Assembly: GCF_013283835.1 (NCBI RefSeq)
Contig: NZ_CP054052.1
Coordinates: forward strand, 2,852,001-2,916,000
Origin: Poseidonibacter lekithochrous
Lineage (GTDB): Bacteria; Campylobacterota; Campylobacteria; Campylobacterales; Arcobacteraceae
Reading direction: 5' to 3'
DNA length: 64,000 nt
The notes below the pieces were generated by a model that ran no database searches, had not been told where the DNA came from, and worked only from the letters and a program-made list of their open reading frames with translations. The position numbers were made by a program, and so were the translations under genes. Position 1 is the stretch's first letter. Each line of letters starts with the position of its first letter. Shown piece after piece: positions 28,722 to 36,682 of this stretch.

Positions 28722-28740
28722 ATGCAACTAAGTTGCATTT
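28720..28740 (+). terminator. Weak terminator-like hairpin
   Basis: AAATGCAAC / GTTGCATTT, perfect 9-bp stem with loop TAA, right at the stop codon of the small acidic protein gene; the only U run is the TTT of the right arm. Confidence 0.5.
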
Positions 28741-28781
28741 AATGGAAAATAAAATACAATTATAAATTCCGTTTTATATTT

Positions 28782-28801
28782 TATAATGATAACCATAATC
28801 A
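28782..28801 (+). promoter_or_regulatory. Promoter -10 overlapped by a Fur box, porin gene
   Basis: TATAAT (28782-28787) runs into TGATAAC-C-ATAATCA (28787-28801), 12 of 14 matches to the 7-1-7 Fur consensus TGATAAT-N-ATTATCA. Binding would block RNA polymerase when iron is plentiful. Confidence 0.75.
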
Positions 28802-28894
28802 TTATAAGCTATTTTTAATATATATTTTATTACTATTCCATCGACATTTGAATTTTTTCTCCTAAAAATTCATACAAATAAAGGACATGACAAA

Positions 28895-29989
28895 ATGAAA
28901 AAACAATTAAGTATTATTGCAAGTGCGTTAGTATTAACATCAAGTGCAGTTTATGCAGACTCTAAAAATGTAGATGAAGCTTTCAAAAATGGTAAAGTTT
29001 CTGGAGATATCTCTGTACATACACAATCTTGGGATAATGGAGCAGGAAATAAAGATGCTGGATTTACTGCTGGAACTATCGGAGTAAACTACTCAACTGA
29101 TTCTGTAAATGGAATTTCTGCAAATGCTGGATTTAGAGCTGGACATAAATTTGGTGAAAAAGAAAATGACGATTACAAAGGTGATTTTGAACAAAACTCT
29201 GTGATGAATGTTGCAAATATTTCTTATTCAAATGATTTAGTATCTATTACTGCTGGTAGACAAGAAATTGATTTAGAATGGTTAGGTGACTTCAATGAAG
29301 CTATCGTTGTTGCTACTACTGCTATTCCATCAACTACTTTAGTTGCTGGTTATACTTCTAGACAAGCTGCTGTTGGTGGAGATGAATTAAAGAAATTTGC
29401 TGACGTTACTAAAGATGGTGCTTACGTTGTTGATGCAAAATTTGAAGGTGTTGAAAACACAGTATTAAACCCATACTTCTACTCTGCTAAAGATGTAGCT
29501 GATTTCTATGGTATTAAAGCTGATTTCGATACTGATGCATTTGGTGTAACTGCTCACTATGCTACAAGTAATGAAAAGGTTGCTAATGCTAAAGACGGTT
29601 CTATCATGCATTTCGAAGCTAGAGCAGCTGTAGCTGGTTTTGCTTTTGCTGCTGGTTACATTGATACAGATAAAGATGCAGGTGTTGCTTCAATTTCTGC
29701 ATTCGGTGATAATGTTGATCCTACTGAAGAATTAGGTGATTACGTTTACGCTGCTAATACTTCAACTATTTATGCATCAGCTGCATATACAATTGCTGAC
29801 GTAGAATTATCTGCATTATACGCTAAAGCAGAAAATGACACTACAAACAAAGAAGATTCAGAAGTAACTGTAGGTGCTGCTTATGGTATTACTGATAGCT
29901 TAAGTGCTGACGTTATGTACACAGACTTATCTTTAGATTCTGATGTAGATAAATCAAAATTAGTTGCTAATTTAACTTTCGAATTCTAA
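28895..29989 (+). CDS. Outer-membrane porin
   Basis: 364 residues. A signal peptide (KKQLSIIASALVLTSSAVYA) is followed by a mature chain rich in alternating polar/aromatic beta strands and glycine, ending in LVANLTFEF with the C-terminal phenylalanine needed for Bam-dependent insertion. The GDISVHTQSWDN start and AGRQEIDLEWLGDF segment suggest the Campylobacterota OprD/MOMP-like porins. The codon pattern (heavy GCT, GTT, AAA) looks like a highly expressed gene. A Fur box covers its promoter, so it is likely induced by iron limitation. A strong terminator follows. Confidence 0.88.
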   Translation: MKKQLSIIASALVLTSSAVYADSKNVDEAFKNGKVSGDISVHTQSWDNGAGNKDAGFTAGTIGVNYSTDSVNGISANAGFRAGHKFGEKENDDYKGDFEQNSVMNVANISYSNDLVSITAGRQEIDLEWLGDFNEAIVVATTAIPSTTLVAGYTSRQAAVGGDELKKFADVTKDGAYVVDAKFEGVENTVLNPYFYSAKDVADFYGIKADFDTDAFGVTAHYATSNEKVANAKDGSIMHFEARAAVAGFAFAAGYIDTDKDAGVASISAFGDNVDPTEELGDYVYAANTSTIYASAAYTIADVELSALYAKAENDTTNKEDSEVTVGAAYGITDSLSADVMYTDLSLDSDVDKSKLVANLTFEF

Positions 29990-30010
29990 TAACAATACAC
30001 AAATTCTCCT

Positions 30011-30043
30011 AAAAAGGTAAGAGATTTTCTCTTACCTTTTTTT
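30011..30043 (+). terminator. Rho-independent terminator of the porin gene
   Basis: A 14-bp perfect stem AAAAAGGTAAGAGA / TCTCTTACCTTTTT with loop TTT, followed by TT. Confidence 0.92.
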
Positions 30044-30068
30044 ATGCTCAAAAATATTTCAAACATTA

Positions 30069-30083
30069 TGATAATTATTCTCA
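30069..30083 (+). promoter_or_regulatory. Fur box 1 of the DUF2325-flavodoxin operon
   Basis: TGATAAT-T-ATTCTCA, 13 of 14 matches to the 7-1-7 consensus. Confidence 0.7.
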
Positions 30084-30116
30084 CTATTAATAAAAGATTA
30101 AGATTTCATAGTGTAA

Positions 30117-30136
30117 TATACTAATAATGATTATCA
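30117..30136 (+). promoter_or_regulatory. Promoter -10 and Fur box 2 of the DUF2325-flavodoxin operon
   Basis: -10 TATACT (30117-30122) abuts the Fur box TAATAAT-G-ATTATCA (30122-30136, 13 of 14). Two boxes within 70 bases indicate tight iron repression. Confidence 0.78.
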
Positions 30137-30153
30137 ATACAAAAGGAAATATC

Positions 30154-30219
30154 ATGAAAACTTGTTACGAATTAAAAAATAAAATTGACTTAGTGAAACC
30201 CACTGGGTGCACTTGCTAA
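30154..30219 (+). CDS. 21-residue cysteine-containing leader peptide or microprotein
   Basis: MKTCYELKNKIDLVKPTGCTC, with cysteines at 4, 19 and 21. A good ribosome-binding site (AAAGGA, seven bases before ATG) and a stop whose TAAGGAG also forms the Shine-Dalgarno of the next gene argue that it is translated. It is first in a Fur-controlled operon. The CxC end may bind iron or another metal. It could be a coupling leader or a true microprotein. Confidence 0.6.
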   Translation: MKTCYELKNKIDLVKPTGCTC

Positions 30220-30229
30220 GGAGCAGAAG

Positions 30230-30559
30230 ATGAGTATATTAGTAATTGGTGGAGATAAAATTTCACACATTTCAGCAATGTTAGAAGGACTAGGTGCAAA
30301 AACAATTAACCATTGGGATGCAAGAAAAAAATCTTCAGCACCAAAAAAGAAAGTGCCATTAGATACAGACTGTATTGTTATGTTAACATCTTTTTTAAAT
30401 CATAATACAATGTTAAAATATAAAAATGAAGCAAAAAAGAAAAACATTCCATTTGTTTGTGCTAAGAGATCTATTTCTTGTGTTTACGATGAATATGTAA
30501 AGATTATGGGTATTAAAGATTGTGCTGACTGTTATGCTAACTGTGAGAAGAAGAAATAA
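30230..30559 (+). CDS. DUF2325 family protein
   Basis: 109 residues: MSILVIGGDKISHISAML start, a DCIVMLTSFLNHNTMLKYKNEA core, and a cysteine-rich tail DCADCYANCEKKK. DUF2325 proteins are small Rossmann-like proteins of unknown function. It follows the 21-residue peptide (AAGGAG site) and overlaps the next gene as TAATG. Iron control is indicated by the upstream Fur boxes. Confidence 0.85.
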   Translation: MSILVIGGDKISHISAMLEGLGAKTINHWDARKKSSAPKKKVPLDTDCIVMLTSFLNHNTMLKYKNEAKKKNIPFVCAKRSISCVYDEYVKIMGIKDCADCYANCEKKK

Positions 30560-31329
30560 TGACTTTTAATTCTTTTAATTACTGTGATGATTTTGTAGGA
30601 TTTGACAATAACAAAGAGTTACTGCCTAAAGGTTTTGATACATTTAATTCAACTATTAAACTTAGACAACTATTTTTAAACTTGAGTAATAATGTATTAA
30701 AATCGTTTTGTCATTTTACAAAAGTAGAACAAAGAAAACTTTCTCTTTATCCATTAAAACAAGCCTTTGAATACAAAATAAATAGTATGCTTCCAAACTC
30801 ATTTATTAAAATATCAAAAGAAAATAGAACTTTTAATTTTTGTTTAAAATCAACAATTATTATAAACAACTATCTGCAAAAAGAAGTAAATAATTCTGTA
30901 TTCGTAACAAGCAAAAATTTATTACCAGCTGCAAAATTAATATCACATTGTTTTATAAATAAAAATATGCAGCTACTTATTGATAAGCATTTATTATTTC
31001 ATGAATTTGTCTTAAATAAAGTATCAAAACTTCATCACGATAAGGAAGTAATTGATTTAGGGAATTCAATTTCAATTAAATCAAAAGACGTATGTAATTT
31101 AAGAATATATACTTCTTGGAAAAATATTGTAGTTAAAAAACCTAATATCAAAGACGAACTTCAAAGTGCAATTAAATGCATTAAGAAGGGAGAGTTTAAT
31201 CAAGTCTATTTAGCCTATCCTAAAGATGACGAGTTTAAAAGACAAATACCAATTTTCGTAGATGAATTAAAAAATAAAGAGTATCAGATTAAAGCAATCC
31301 CTTACTCTTTACGATCAATAATGAGATAA
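30559..31329 (+). CDS. Hypothetical protein in the Fur-controlled flavodoxin operon
   Basis: 256 residues, soluble, no signal peptide. Rich in Lys/Asn/Phe, with several cysteines (NYCDDF, SHCF, DVCN, IKCIKKGEF). The last ~60 residues (LRIYTSWKNIVVKKPNIKDE...) look like a separate alpha/beta segment. Family not recognised. Its start overlaps the DUF2325 stop and it precedes fldA by 20 bases, so it is probably part of the iron-starvation response. Confidence 0.75.
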   Translation: MTFNSFNYCDDFVGFDNNKELLPKGFDTFNSTIKLRQLFLNLSNNVLKSFCHFTKVEQRKLSLYPLKQAFEYKINSMLPNSFIKISKENRTFNFCLKSTIIINNYLQKEVNNSVFVTSKNLLPAAKLISHCFINKNMQLLIDKHLLFHEFVLNKVSKLHHDKEVIDLGNSISIKSKDVCNLRIYTSWKNIVVKKPNIKDELQSAIKCIKKGEFNQVYLAYPKDDEFKRQIPIFVDELKNKEYQIKAIPYSLRSIMR

Positions 31330-31349
31330 ATATTATAGGAGAAAAAAAT

Positions 31350-31847
31350 ATGGCAACAGCTGTTTTTTACACAAGTAGTACAGGAAATTCAGGAGAAATT
31401 GCAGGTAAAATTGCAGAAGGTCTTGGAGAAGTAGAAGTTTTCGATTTAAGTTCAACAGACGTATCAAAGATCAGTGATTATGACAAAGTTATTATTGGTG
31501 GTTCTACTTGGGGTGAAGGTGAATTAAATGACGATTTTGATGACATCTGGGATGATTTCGCAGCATTAGATTTATCTGCTAAAACTATCGCTTTATTTGG
31601 TTTAGGTGATCAAGAAGGTTATGGTGAAGATTTTTGTAATGCCTTAGGTATTATCTATGAACACGTTAATTCAACAGGAGCTAATGTTGTAGGATTTACT
31701 TCAACTGATGGTTATGAGTATGATGATTCAAAAGCTGAGATTGATGGACAATTTGTTGGTTTAGTTATTGATGAAGATAATCAAGATGATTTAACAGATG
31801 AAAGAATATCTGCCTGGATTGAAGATATCAAAGGTGATATCTTATAA
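31350..31847 (+). CDS. fldA: Flavodoxin
   Basis: 165 residues. The FMN phosphate loop is YTSSTGNSGEIAGKI (residues 7-21); STWGEGELNDDF and FGLGDQEGYGEDF are the other FMN-binding loops. It is a long-chain flavodoxin that replaces ferredoxin as an electron carrier, in this phylum serving pyruvate and 2-oxoglutarate oxidoreductases. Co-transcription from a Fur-boxed promoter fits iron-limited expression. AGGAG lies before ATG. Confidence 0.95.
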   Translation: MATAVFYTSSTGNSGEIAGKIAEGLGEVEVFDLSSTDVSKISDYDKVIIGGSTWGEGELNDDFDDIWDDFAALDLSAKTIALFGLGDQEGYGEDFCNALGIIYEHVNSTGANVVGFTSTDGYEYDDSKAEIDGQFVGLVIDEDNQDDLTDERISAWIEDIKGDIL

Positions 31848-31854
31848 TTAGGAT

Positions 31855-31883
31855 AAAAACTAAAAGTTTAACTTTTAGTTTTT
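31855..31883. terminator. Bidirectional terminator between fldA and fur
   Basis: AAAAACTAAAAG / CTTTTAGTTTTT, 12-bp stem, loop TTTAA, followed by A/T tracts on both sides. It overlaps the stop of the convergent fur gene. Confidence 0.85.
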
Positions 31884-32322
31884 ATTTACTACATGTTTCA
31901 CAAGTTCCATACAGTTGCATAGAGTGACTAGTAATTTTAAATTTATTCTTTTTTGCAATTCTATCTTGTCTTTTTTCAATTTCATCATCTAAAAACTCAA
32001 CAATTTTACCACACGATGTACAAATCAAGTGATCATGGTGAGACTTAGCATTGCTTTCATATTTTTTACCATCTGTTCCAAAAGTAATAGATGTAATTAA
32101 ATCTACCTCTTCTAGAAAGCTTAAAGCTCTATAAACAGTTGCAATACCTATATTTGATTCTTTATATTGGCTTTTAATTTCATTGTATACTTCTTCAGCA
32201 CTTAAATGATCAGTAGCATTAATTAAAATATTAAGAACAATTTCTCTTTGTTCTGTGTATTTTAAACCTTTTTGCTTAACAATTTTTTTAAGTTCTTCTA
32301 TTACTTCTTCATTATTTACCAT
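31882..32322 (-). CDS. fur: Fur family regulator (copy 1)
   Basis: 146 residues. The winged helix (KYTEQREIVLNIL...HLSAEEVYNEI...IGIATVYRALSFLEE) is followed by the metal-binding dimerisation domain with HHDHLICTSCGKIVEF and a terminal CETC. This is a standard Fur with both the regulatory His/Asp site and the structural Cys4 zinc site. Probably the main iron regulator of the surrounding genes, though PerR-type sensing cannot be excluded; a second paralogue is at 41583-42029. No strong Fur box lies directly upstream. Confidence 0.9.
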   Translation of the reverse strand: MVNNEEVIEELKKIVKQKGLKYTEQREIVLNILINATDHLSAEEVYNEIKSQYKESNIGIATVYRALSFLEEVDLITSITFGTDGKKYESNAKSHHDHLICTSCGKIVEFLDDEIEKRQDRIAKKNKFKITSHSMQLYGTCETCSK

Positions 32323-32387
32323 AAAAATTTACCCTTAAACTTTATAATGTGCATTAGTATATCCAAAGTTTTCCAAAATTACAAATA

Positions 32388-32639
32388 CTAATTATTCTCG
32401 TTTGATAATAAAACTTCTTTATCTTTTTTACTAGGTATTGTTTTTTTCTTTTTTTTGTCAGTTGGTTTGTATAAAGTATGATGCCATAAAGCAAATCCAC
32501 AGAAGGCTACACCTGCGATTACATGAGTCTTTTTAGCTAGTTTATTTTTCATAAACATTGAAGTTACTACAGTAGCTCCTAAAGTTGCTGTCATTCCAAT
32601 TTTGGCAACTTCTTTCTTAACTTCTAGATCAAGTTTCAT
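32388..32639 (-). CDS. Small membrane-associated protein of the iron cluster
   Basis: 83 residues from the ATG at 32639 (AAAAAGGA directly upstream); a TTG ten codons earlier is less likely because it lies inside the overlapping small gene. Two short hydrophobic, glycine-rich segments (IGMTATLGATVVTSMFM and VIAGVAFCGFALWHHTLY) are followed by a lysine-rich tail. Family not recognised. It follows a perfect Fur box and a 39-residue gene and is downstream of the ferrosome-like operon, so it may be another membrane component. Confidence 0.65.
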   Translation of the reverse strand: MKLDLEVKKEVAKIGMTATLGATVVTSMFMKNKLAKKTHVIAGVAFCGFALWHHTLYKPTDKKKKKTIPSKKDKEVLLSNENN

Positions 32640-32748
32640 TCCTTTTTTTCCTTCTTTGTCTTCTATCAATAGTTTTTTTTGTTCCTTTTAAAGTCTCATA
32701 AGTTAATGCTGCTGTAATAACAGTAGCAAGTGGTAAAATAAATGGCAT
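32629..32748 (-). CDS. 39-residue single-helix membrane microprotein
   Basis: MPFILPLATVITAALTYETL, then a basic tail KGTKKTIDRRQRRKKRNET. One transmembrane helix and a strongly basic cytoplasmic end. The ATG has AAGGAAAA upstream; the stop overlaps the next gene's start by 11 bases, giving coupled translation. It sits 13 bases downstream of a Fur box. Confidence 0.6.
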   Translation of the reverse strand: MPFILPLATVITAALTYETLKGTKKTIDRRQRRKKRNET

Positions 32749-32761
32749 AAAATTTTCCTTT

Positions 32762-32776
32762 TGATAATAGTTATCA
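32762..32776 (-). promoter_or_regulatory. Fur box, proximal, before the two small membrane-protein genes
   Basis: TGATAAT-A-GTTATCA, 13 of 14 matches, 13 bases before the 39-residue gene. Confidence 0.75.
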
Positions 32777-32807
32777 GTATATTATCTAATCAAAGATTAA
32801 AGTAAAC

Positions 32808-32822
32808 TGATAATTATTATCA
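32808..32822 (-). promoter_or_regulatory. Perfect Fur box before the two small membrane-protein genes
   Basis: TGATAAT-T-ATTATCA, 14 of 14 to the 7-1-7 consensus, the best in the window. It lies in the gap after the P-type ATPase gene, marking a second, internal iron-regulated promoter for the genes at 32748-32388. Confidence 0.85.
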
Positions 32823-32830
32823 AGGTCATT

Positions 32831-34945
32831 TTACTTATTTAATTTAACACCCTTAATTGAGTTTAAAAGTAATCCAATAGTTGTACCATTATGTAAAATT
32901 GCAGTTACAATAGGTGAAAATGCACCAAATGTAGCACCTGCAAGAATAGCAGAGTTAATACCAACTGTTGCATTGAAATTCGTATTAATTAATTTCATAG
33001 TTTTATTTGCCAACTCTTTTGCTTCTACAACTGCACCAATATCATCTTTTAATAAAGACACATCAGCAGTAGCTTTAGCAATATCAGCACCTTTACTCAT
33101 AGATATTCCAACATGTGCAGAGATTAAAGCAGGAGCATCATTAATACCGTCACCAACAAATGCTACTTTTCTTCCCTCATCCATCATCTTTTTAACAATT
33201 GATGCTTTATCCGTTGGAAGAAGCTCAGAATATACCTCATCAATACCTAATTCTTCAGCTACCATCTGAGCTTTTTTATCTACATCACCTGTAAGCATAA
33301 CTGTATGTTTTACTCCAAGTTCTTTCAATCTTATAATTGATTCTTTTGTGTTGTATCTAATTTGATCACTTAAAGCAATTGTTCCAAGTAAAGTATTCCC
33401 ATAACCTATATAAAGTAATGTTTTTCCTTCATCTATACTTTTATCAATCTTTTCTTTATGAGCAGAAAAATCAATTCCTTCATCATCTTCTAAAAAGTGT
33501 CTACTTCCAATTACTACAGTTTTTTCTTTTACTTCTGTTTTTACACCATGAGCCACAATAAACTCAACTTCTTCATGGTGCATATGTACGAAACCTCTTT
33601 TTTTAGCAGCTTTTACAACCGCTTCAGCAACAGGATGGAAATAATGTTCTTCCGTACTAGCTGTAAGATTTAGAACTTCTTCTTCAGTCCAATTCTCATC
33701 AAAAGATTGAACTTCAATTACTTCTAAATCCCCTTGAGTTAAAGTACCAGTTTTATCAAAGATAAAAGTATCAGCTGAATTTAATGCTTCAATTGATTTA
33801 GCACCTTTAATCATAATACCTTCATGCCCTGCTTTTGAAATCGTAGATTTAAAAGCAACTGGAGTTGCAAGTTTTAAAGCACATGAATAATCTGCTTGTA
33901 AAATAGAAGCTACTCTCTCAAAGTCTTTTTTCATCACATAAGAAACACCCGCTAAACCTAAAGTAACAGGTACAAGTTTATCAGCTAGTTTAGTAGCTTT
34001 TAATTGTACAGATGACTTTTCATTTAATGAGCTTTCAATATAGTGCTTAATTCTTTGTGTAGCTGTATCAGCTCCAACATGCTCAGCCCAGATTTTTAAT
34101 CTACCCTCTTCTAAAACAGTTCCAGAGATAACTCTATCTCCTCTTTGTTTCTTTAAAGGTTCAGCTTCACCAGTCATAGATACTTGATTTACACTAGCAT
34201 CTCCGTATACAATATGACCATCTACAGGAATAGTACTACCAGCAGAAACTACTACAATATCACCTACTTGAATCTCTTCACTAGGTACTAATTTTTCTAC
34301 TACTTTTCCATCTTCTTCTTTTTCAACCCATGCTTCTTTAACATTAGGTTTTGATAACTCTTTTAATAAGTCATCACTTCTATGAACTGTAGTCTCTTCA
34401 ATATACTCACCTAACTCTAACATTGCATTTGTTGAGTTTGCAGCAAGATAATCTTTTCTTAATAATGATATACCAACAGCAGCACTTTCTAATACTCTTG
34501 AAGTTAATCCTTCTTTGAATAACTCTTTTGTACCATCAATTAATAATGGAGTAGCAGCAGTTGTAGCAAAAGTTGCATTTATAAAATCATTTTTTATAAA
34601 TCTCTCACTAACTAAGGCAGCACTAGCAAGTCCAACACCTTTTAAGCTTGGTTCCTCATCACTAACACAAGATACACAAACTGAAGCTTCATTATCAATA
34701 CTACTTAATAGTTTATCACTATCAACACCTCTTAATCTATCTTCTATTTCTTCACTTACATCTTCACTGAAAGTAAAAATAATACTTAAGGCTTTTTTAT
34801 TAATTCTAACAGAAGTAACATGCTCTATTTTTTCAAGATATCTCTTAAGTATATTATCATCAATGTATTCATCTTTTAAAAGCTCAAATTTATATCTTGC
34901 CCGTGAAGATGTACCATGAACTTTTTTGAATCTATTTCCGCTCAT
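32831..34945 (-). CDS. P1B-type heavy-metal ATPase, ferrosome (FezB)-like
   Basis: 704 residues. The P-type core is complete: TGE (258-260), phosphorylation site DKTGT (D397), HP motif (EEHYFHPVAEA) and GDGINDAP. The ion-path motif is DYSCALKLATP (352-362) instead of the CPC of copper/zinc pumps, placing it in an uncommon P1B group. The N terminus lacks CxxC and has HGTSSRARYKF (H10, R15, R17), resembling HMA_2 domains. Context (HMA-like protein, ferritin-like protein, small hydrophobic proteins, Fur boxes, feoAB) suggests iron transport into a storage compartment, as for FezB of ferrosomes. An iron exporter is the alternative. Confidence 0.85.
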   Translation of the reverse strand: MSGNRFKKVHGTSSRARYKFELLKDEYIDDNILKRYLEKIEHVTSVRINKKALSIIFTFSEDVSEEIEDRLRGVDSDKLLSSIDNEASVCVSCVSDEEPSLKGVGLASAALVSERFIKNDFINATFATTAATPLLIDGTKELFKEGLTSRVLESAAVGISLLRKDYLAANSTNAMLELGEYIEETTVHRSDDLLKELSKPNVKEAWVEKEEDGKVVEKLVPSEEIQVGDIVVVSAGSTIPVDGHIVYGDASVNQVSMTGEAEPLKKQRGDRVISGTVLEEGRLKIWAEHVGADTATQRIKHYIESSLNEKSSVQLKATKLADKLVPVTLGLAGVSYVMKKDFERVASILQADYSCALKLATPVAFKSTISKAGHEGIMIKGAKSIEALNSADTFIFDKTGTLTQGDLEVIEVQSFDENWTEEEVLNLTASTEEHYFHPVAEAVVKAAKKRGFVHMHHEEVEFIVAHGVKTEVKEKTVVIGSRHFLEDDEGIDFSAHKEKIDKSIDEGKTLLYIGYGNTLLGTIALSDQIRYNTKESIIRLKELGVKHTVMLTGDVDKKAQMVAEELGIDEVYSELLPTDKASIVKKMMDEGRKVAFVGDGINDAPALISAHVGISMSKGADIAKATADVSLLKDDIGAVVEAKELANKTMKLINTNFNATVGINSAILAGATFGAFSPIVTAILHNGTTIGLLLNSIKGVKLNK

Positions 34946-34953
34946 ACTGATCC

Positions 34954-35394
34954 CTAAAATTCTTTTGTTTCCATTTGAGCTTTTGCATCTTCCATTCTTT
35001 CTTTTAACTCTTCAATACCAGCTTGAACTAATTCAGACCCTTTTGAGAAACCATTAAAAATAGCTTTTTGAGTTGTTTTATTTGTAAGAAGAAATGCAAT
35101 TCCTGCACCAATTAAAGCACCTTTAACAAAATCACCATTAACAAAAGAATCATTGTTTTGTCCATCTACTGGCATTTGATTATTCATGTTATTAGCATTT
35201 TGATTAATATATGGGTTATTTTGCATACCCGTATTATTTACTAGTGGAGTATTCATATTATTAATATATGGATTATTTTGAATTCCAGCATTTGCAGCAT
35301 TAACTGGATTTGTTGAATTTACTTGATTTACATTCCCCTGAGCATCAGCTGGGTTTTGTTGTAAATCTGCTGGGTTTTGATTATTGTTCATCAT
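34954..35394 (-). CDS. Asparagine-rich protein with one glycine-rich hydrophobic helix
   Basis: 146 residues. The first ~85 are low-complexity Asn/Pro/Gln with near repeats: QNPAD twice and NNPYIN twice within related 20-residue blocks. Next comes the hydrophobic GALIGAGIAFLLTN (about 90-104), then an amphipathic acidic-basic helix (GIEELKERMEDAKAQME). Such small Gly-rich membrane proteins with disordered tails recur in magnetosome and ferrosome clusters. It overlaps the preceding gene by 14 bases and precedes the ATPase gene by 8. Confidence 0.7.
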   Translation of the reverse strand: MMNNNQNPADLQQNPADAQGNVNQVNSTNPVNAANAGIQNNPYINNMNTPLVNNTGMQNNPYINQNANNMNNQMPVDGQNNDSFVNGDFVKGALIGAGIAFLLTNKTTQKAIFNGFSKGSELVQAGIEELKERMEDAKAQMETKEF

Positions 35395-35761
35395 TTAATA
35401 CTTCCTTTTCAATACTTTCACAAGCTAATTCTTCTTCAAATACTTCTTCATCCAAATCGGCATTGAATTTTTTATCAATCATTTCAACAGCGTAAACACC
35501 CATTGCACCAATACTTAATGCAGTTAAGGCTTTAAACATTCCGTTTTTTTGTCCCTTATAATTACTAGCAGCTACTACACTTGCAGTTGCAATTGTACCT
35601 TGAGTTGTTCTTTTAACTACTTCTTTAATAGCTTTACTAGGTGTTGCTTCACCTTTTCTAACTTTCATTACATTTACTGTACCTGCTGCTAATAAAGATA
35701 CAGCTGCACCACTTACAATATGATGTTTCATAACACCAGTATTTTCAAAACTACTTTTCAT
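35381..35761 (-). CDS. Small membrane protein of the ferrosome-like operon
   Basis: 126 residues. Two or three short hydrophobic, Ala/Gly-rich stretches (HIVSGAAVSLLAAGTVNVM; GTIATASVVAASNY; ALTALSIGAMGVYAVEMI) and an acidic C-terminal tail (DLDEEVFEEELACESIEKE) that could bind metal cations. No named family recognised. It overlaps both neighbours (1 base with the gene before it, 14 with the one after), so expression is tightly coupled. Confidence 0.7.
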   Translation of the reverse strand: MKSSFENTGVMKHHIVSGAAVSLLAAGTVNVMKVRKGEATPSKAIKEVVKRTTQGTIATASVVAASNYKGQKNGMFKALTALSIGAMGVYAVEMIDKKFNADLDEEVFEEELACESIEKEVLNDEQ

Positions 35762-35991
35762 TAAACTTCTCCGCTTTTTTCTTTTTCTTCTACTGTTTGG
35801 CTATTTTCTTTTTTATCAATTTTATCTTTTACACAAGCTACTGTTGATTCTACATTTTTTTTCACATCACTAGCTAAATCTTTTGATTTTTCTAAAATAT
35901 CATGTGTTTTATCTTGAATTTTTTTACTTCTATTAAAAGCTACTACTGCCCCTGCGCCTACTGCTATACCTAAAATAAATGGAAGTGCCAT
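35761..35991 (-). CDS. YtxH-like small protein
   Basis: 76 residues. An N-terminal glycine-rich membrane helix (ALPFILGIAVGAGAVVAF) is followed by a charged amphipathic helix (KKIQDKTHDILEKSKDLASD...), the pattern of YtxH/DUF-type anchored coils. It starts 10 bases after the ferritin-like gene. Probably a membrane-bound scaffold; function unknown. Confidence 0.7.
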   Translation of the reverse strand: MALPFILGIAVGAGAVVAFNRSKKIQDKTHDILEKSKDLASDVKKNVESTVACVKDKIDKKENSQTVEEKEKSGEV

Positions 35992-36001
35992 AATAAACTC
36001 C

Positions 36002-36682
36002 TTATTCTTCTTCGTTTATATCTTCTTTATTCATTAGATTACTAAGTGTTACTCCACCAAGTGCACCAACTGCTAGACCACCGATAACTGACATATTCAT
36101 ATTTGATAACATTGATACTATTTTGTTTTGATCGATATTACCACTCATAGCATCTTCAATTAATGTTTGATACTCAGCCATATTATCCATCATATTTCCT
36201 GCATTATTTTGCTGGTTGTTTTGATTATAAAAAGAATCAACACTATTTCTAAATGCTGGTAAATGATTATTATAAGATGCTGCTTGAATTCTATAAAATA
36301 GATCTCTTACATCTGGTTCATTTACATACATTAATAAATTGTCATATAAAGCAATATTATCAATTTCTGCTGATACTGCTATTTCACAACACTCTTGTAA
36401 AGTGTTAGGTAATTCAATTTGTGTTTGAGAAACAAAAGGTGCTTCAATACCGTACTTCTGCATTAATGTTACAGTTTCATTGTAATGTGTAATTTCAGAA
36501 TTAATAATATTAGCAAAAGGCATAACATTACCGAATTTCATAATTACATTATTATATGTATTATAAGCCTCAAATTCATCAAAAGCTGCAATTCTTAAAG
36601 CTTGTGCTAAAACTGGTTGAGGATCATTTGGGTTTACTCTTTGAGCATCTAATAACGCTTGATCTACATTTACTTGTTGCAT
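36002..36682 (-). CDS. Ferritin-like domain protein
   Basis: 226 residues. Residues ~20-150 form a four-helix ferritin-like fold with spaced metal ligands: RIAAFDEFEAYNTYNNVI, NSEITHYNETVTLM (E, H, E), CCEIAVSAEIDNIALYDNL and a helix with NNHLPAFRNSV. This resembles DUF2202/erythrin-vacuolar-iron-type domains. The C-terminal end has a Gly-rich hydrophobic segment (VIGGLAVGALGGVTLSNLM), so the protein is probably attached to a membrane. Adjacent to the HMA-like gene (no gap). Likely iron binding or oxidation at the storage membrane. Confidence 0.78.
   Translation of the reverse strand: MQQVNVDQALLDAQRVNPNDPQPVLAQALRIAAFDEFEAYNTYNNVIMKFGNVMPFANIINSEITHYNETVTLMQKYGIEAPFVSQTQIELPNTLQECCEIAVSAEIDNIALYDNLLMYVNEPDVRDLFYRIQAASYNNHLPAFRNSVDSFYNQNNQQNNAGNMMDNMAEYQTLIEDAMSGNIDQNKIVSMLSNMNMSVIGGLAVGALGGVTLSNLMNKEDINEEE

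Noticed and set aside
32640-32669. TTG start extending the 83-residue iron-cluster protein by ten residues
   Set aside because: The ATG at 32639 has a strong AAAAAGGA site; the extension lies inside the overlapping microprotein gene.
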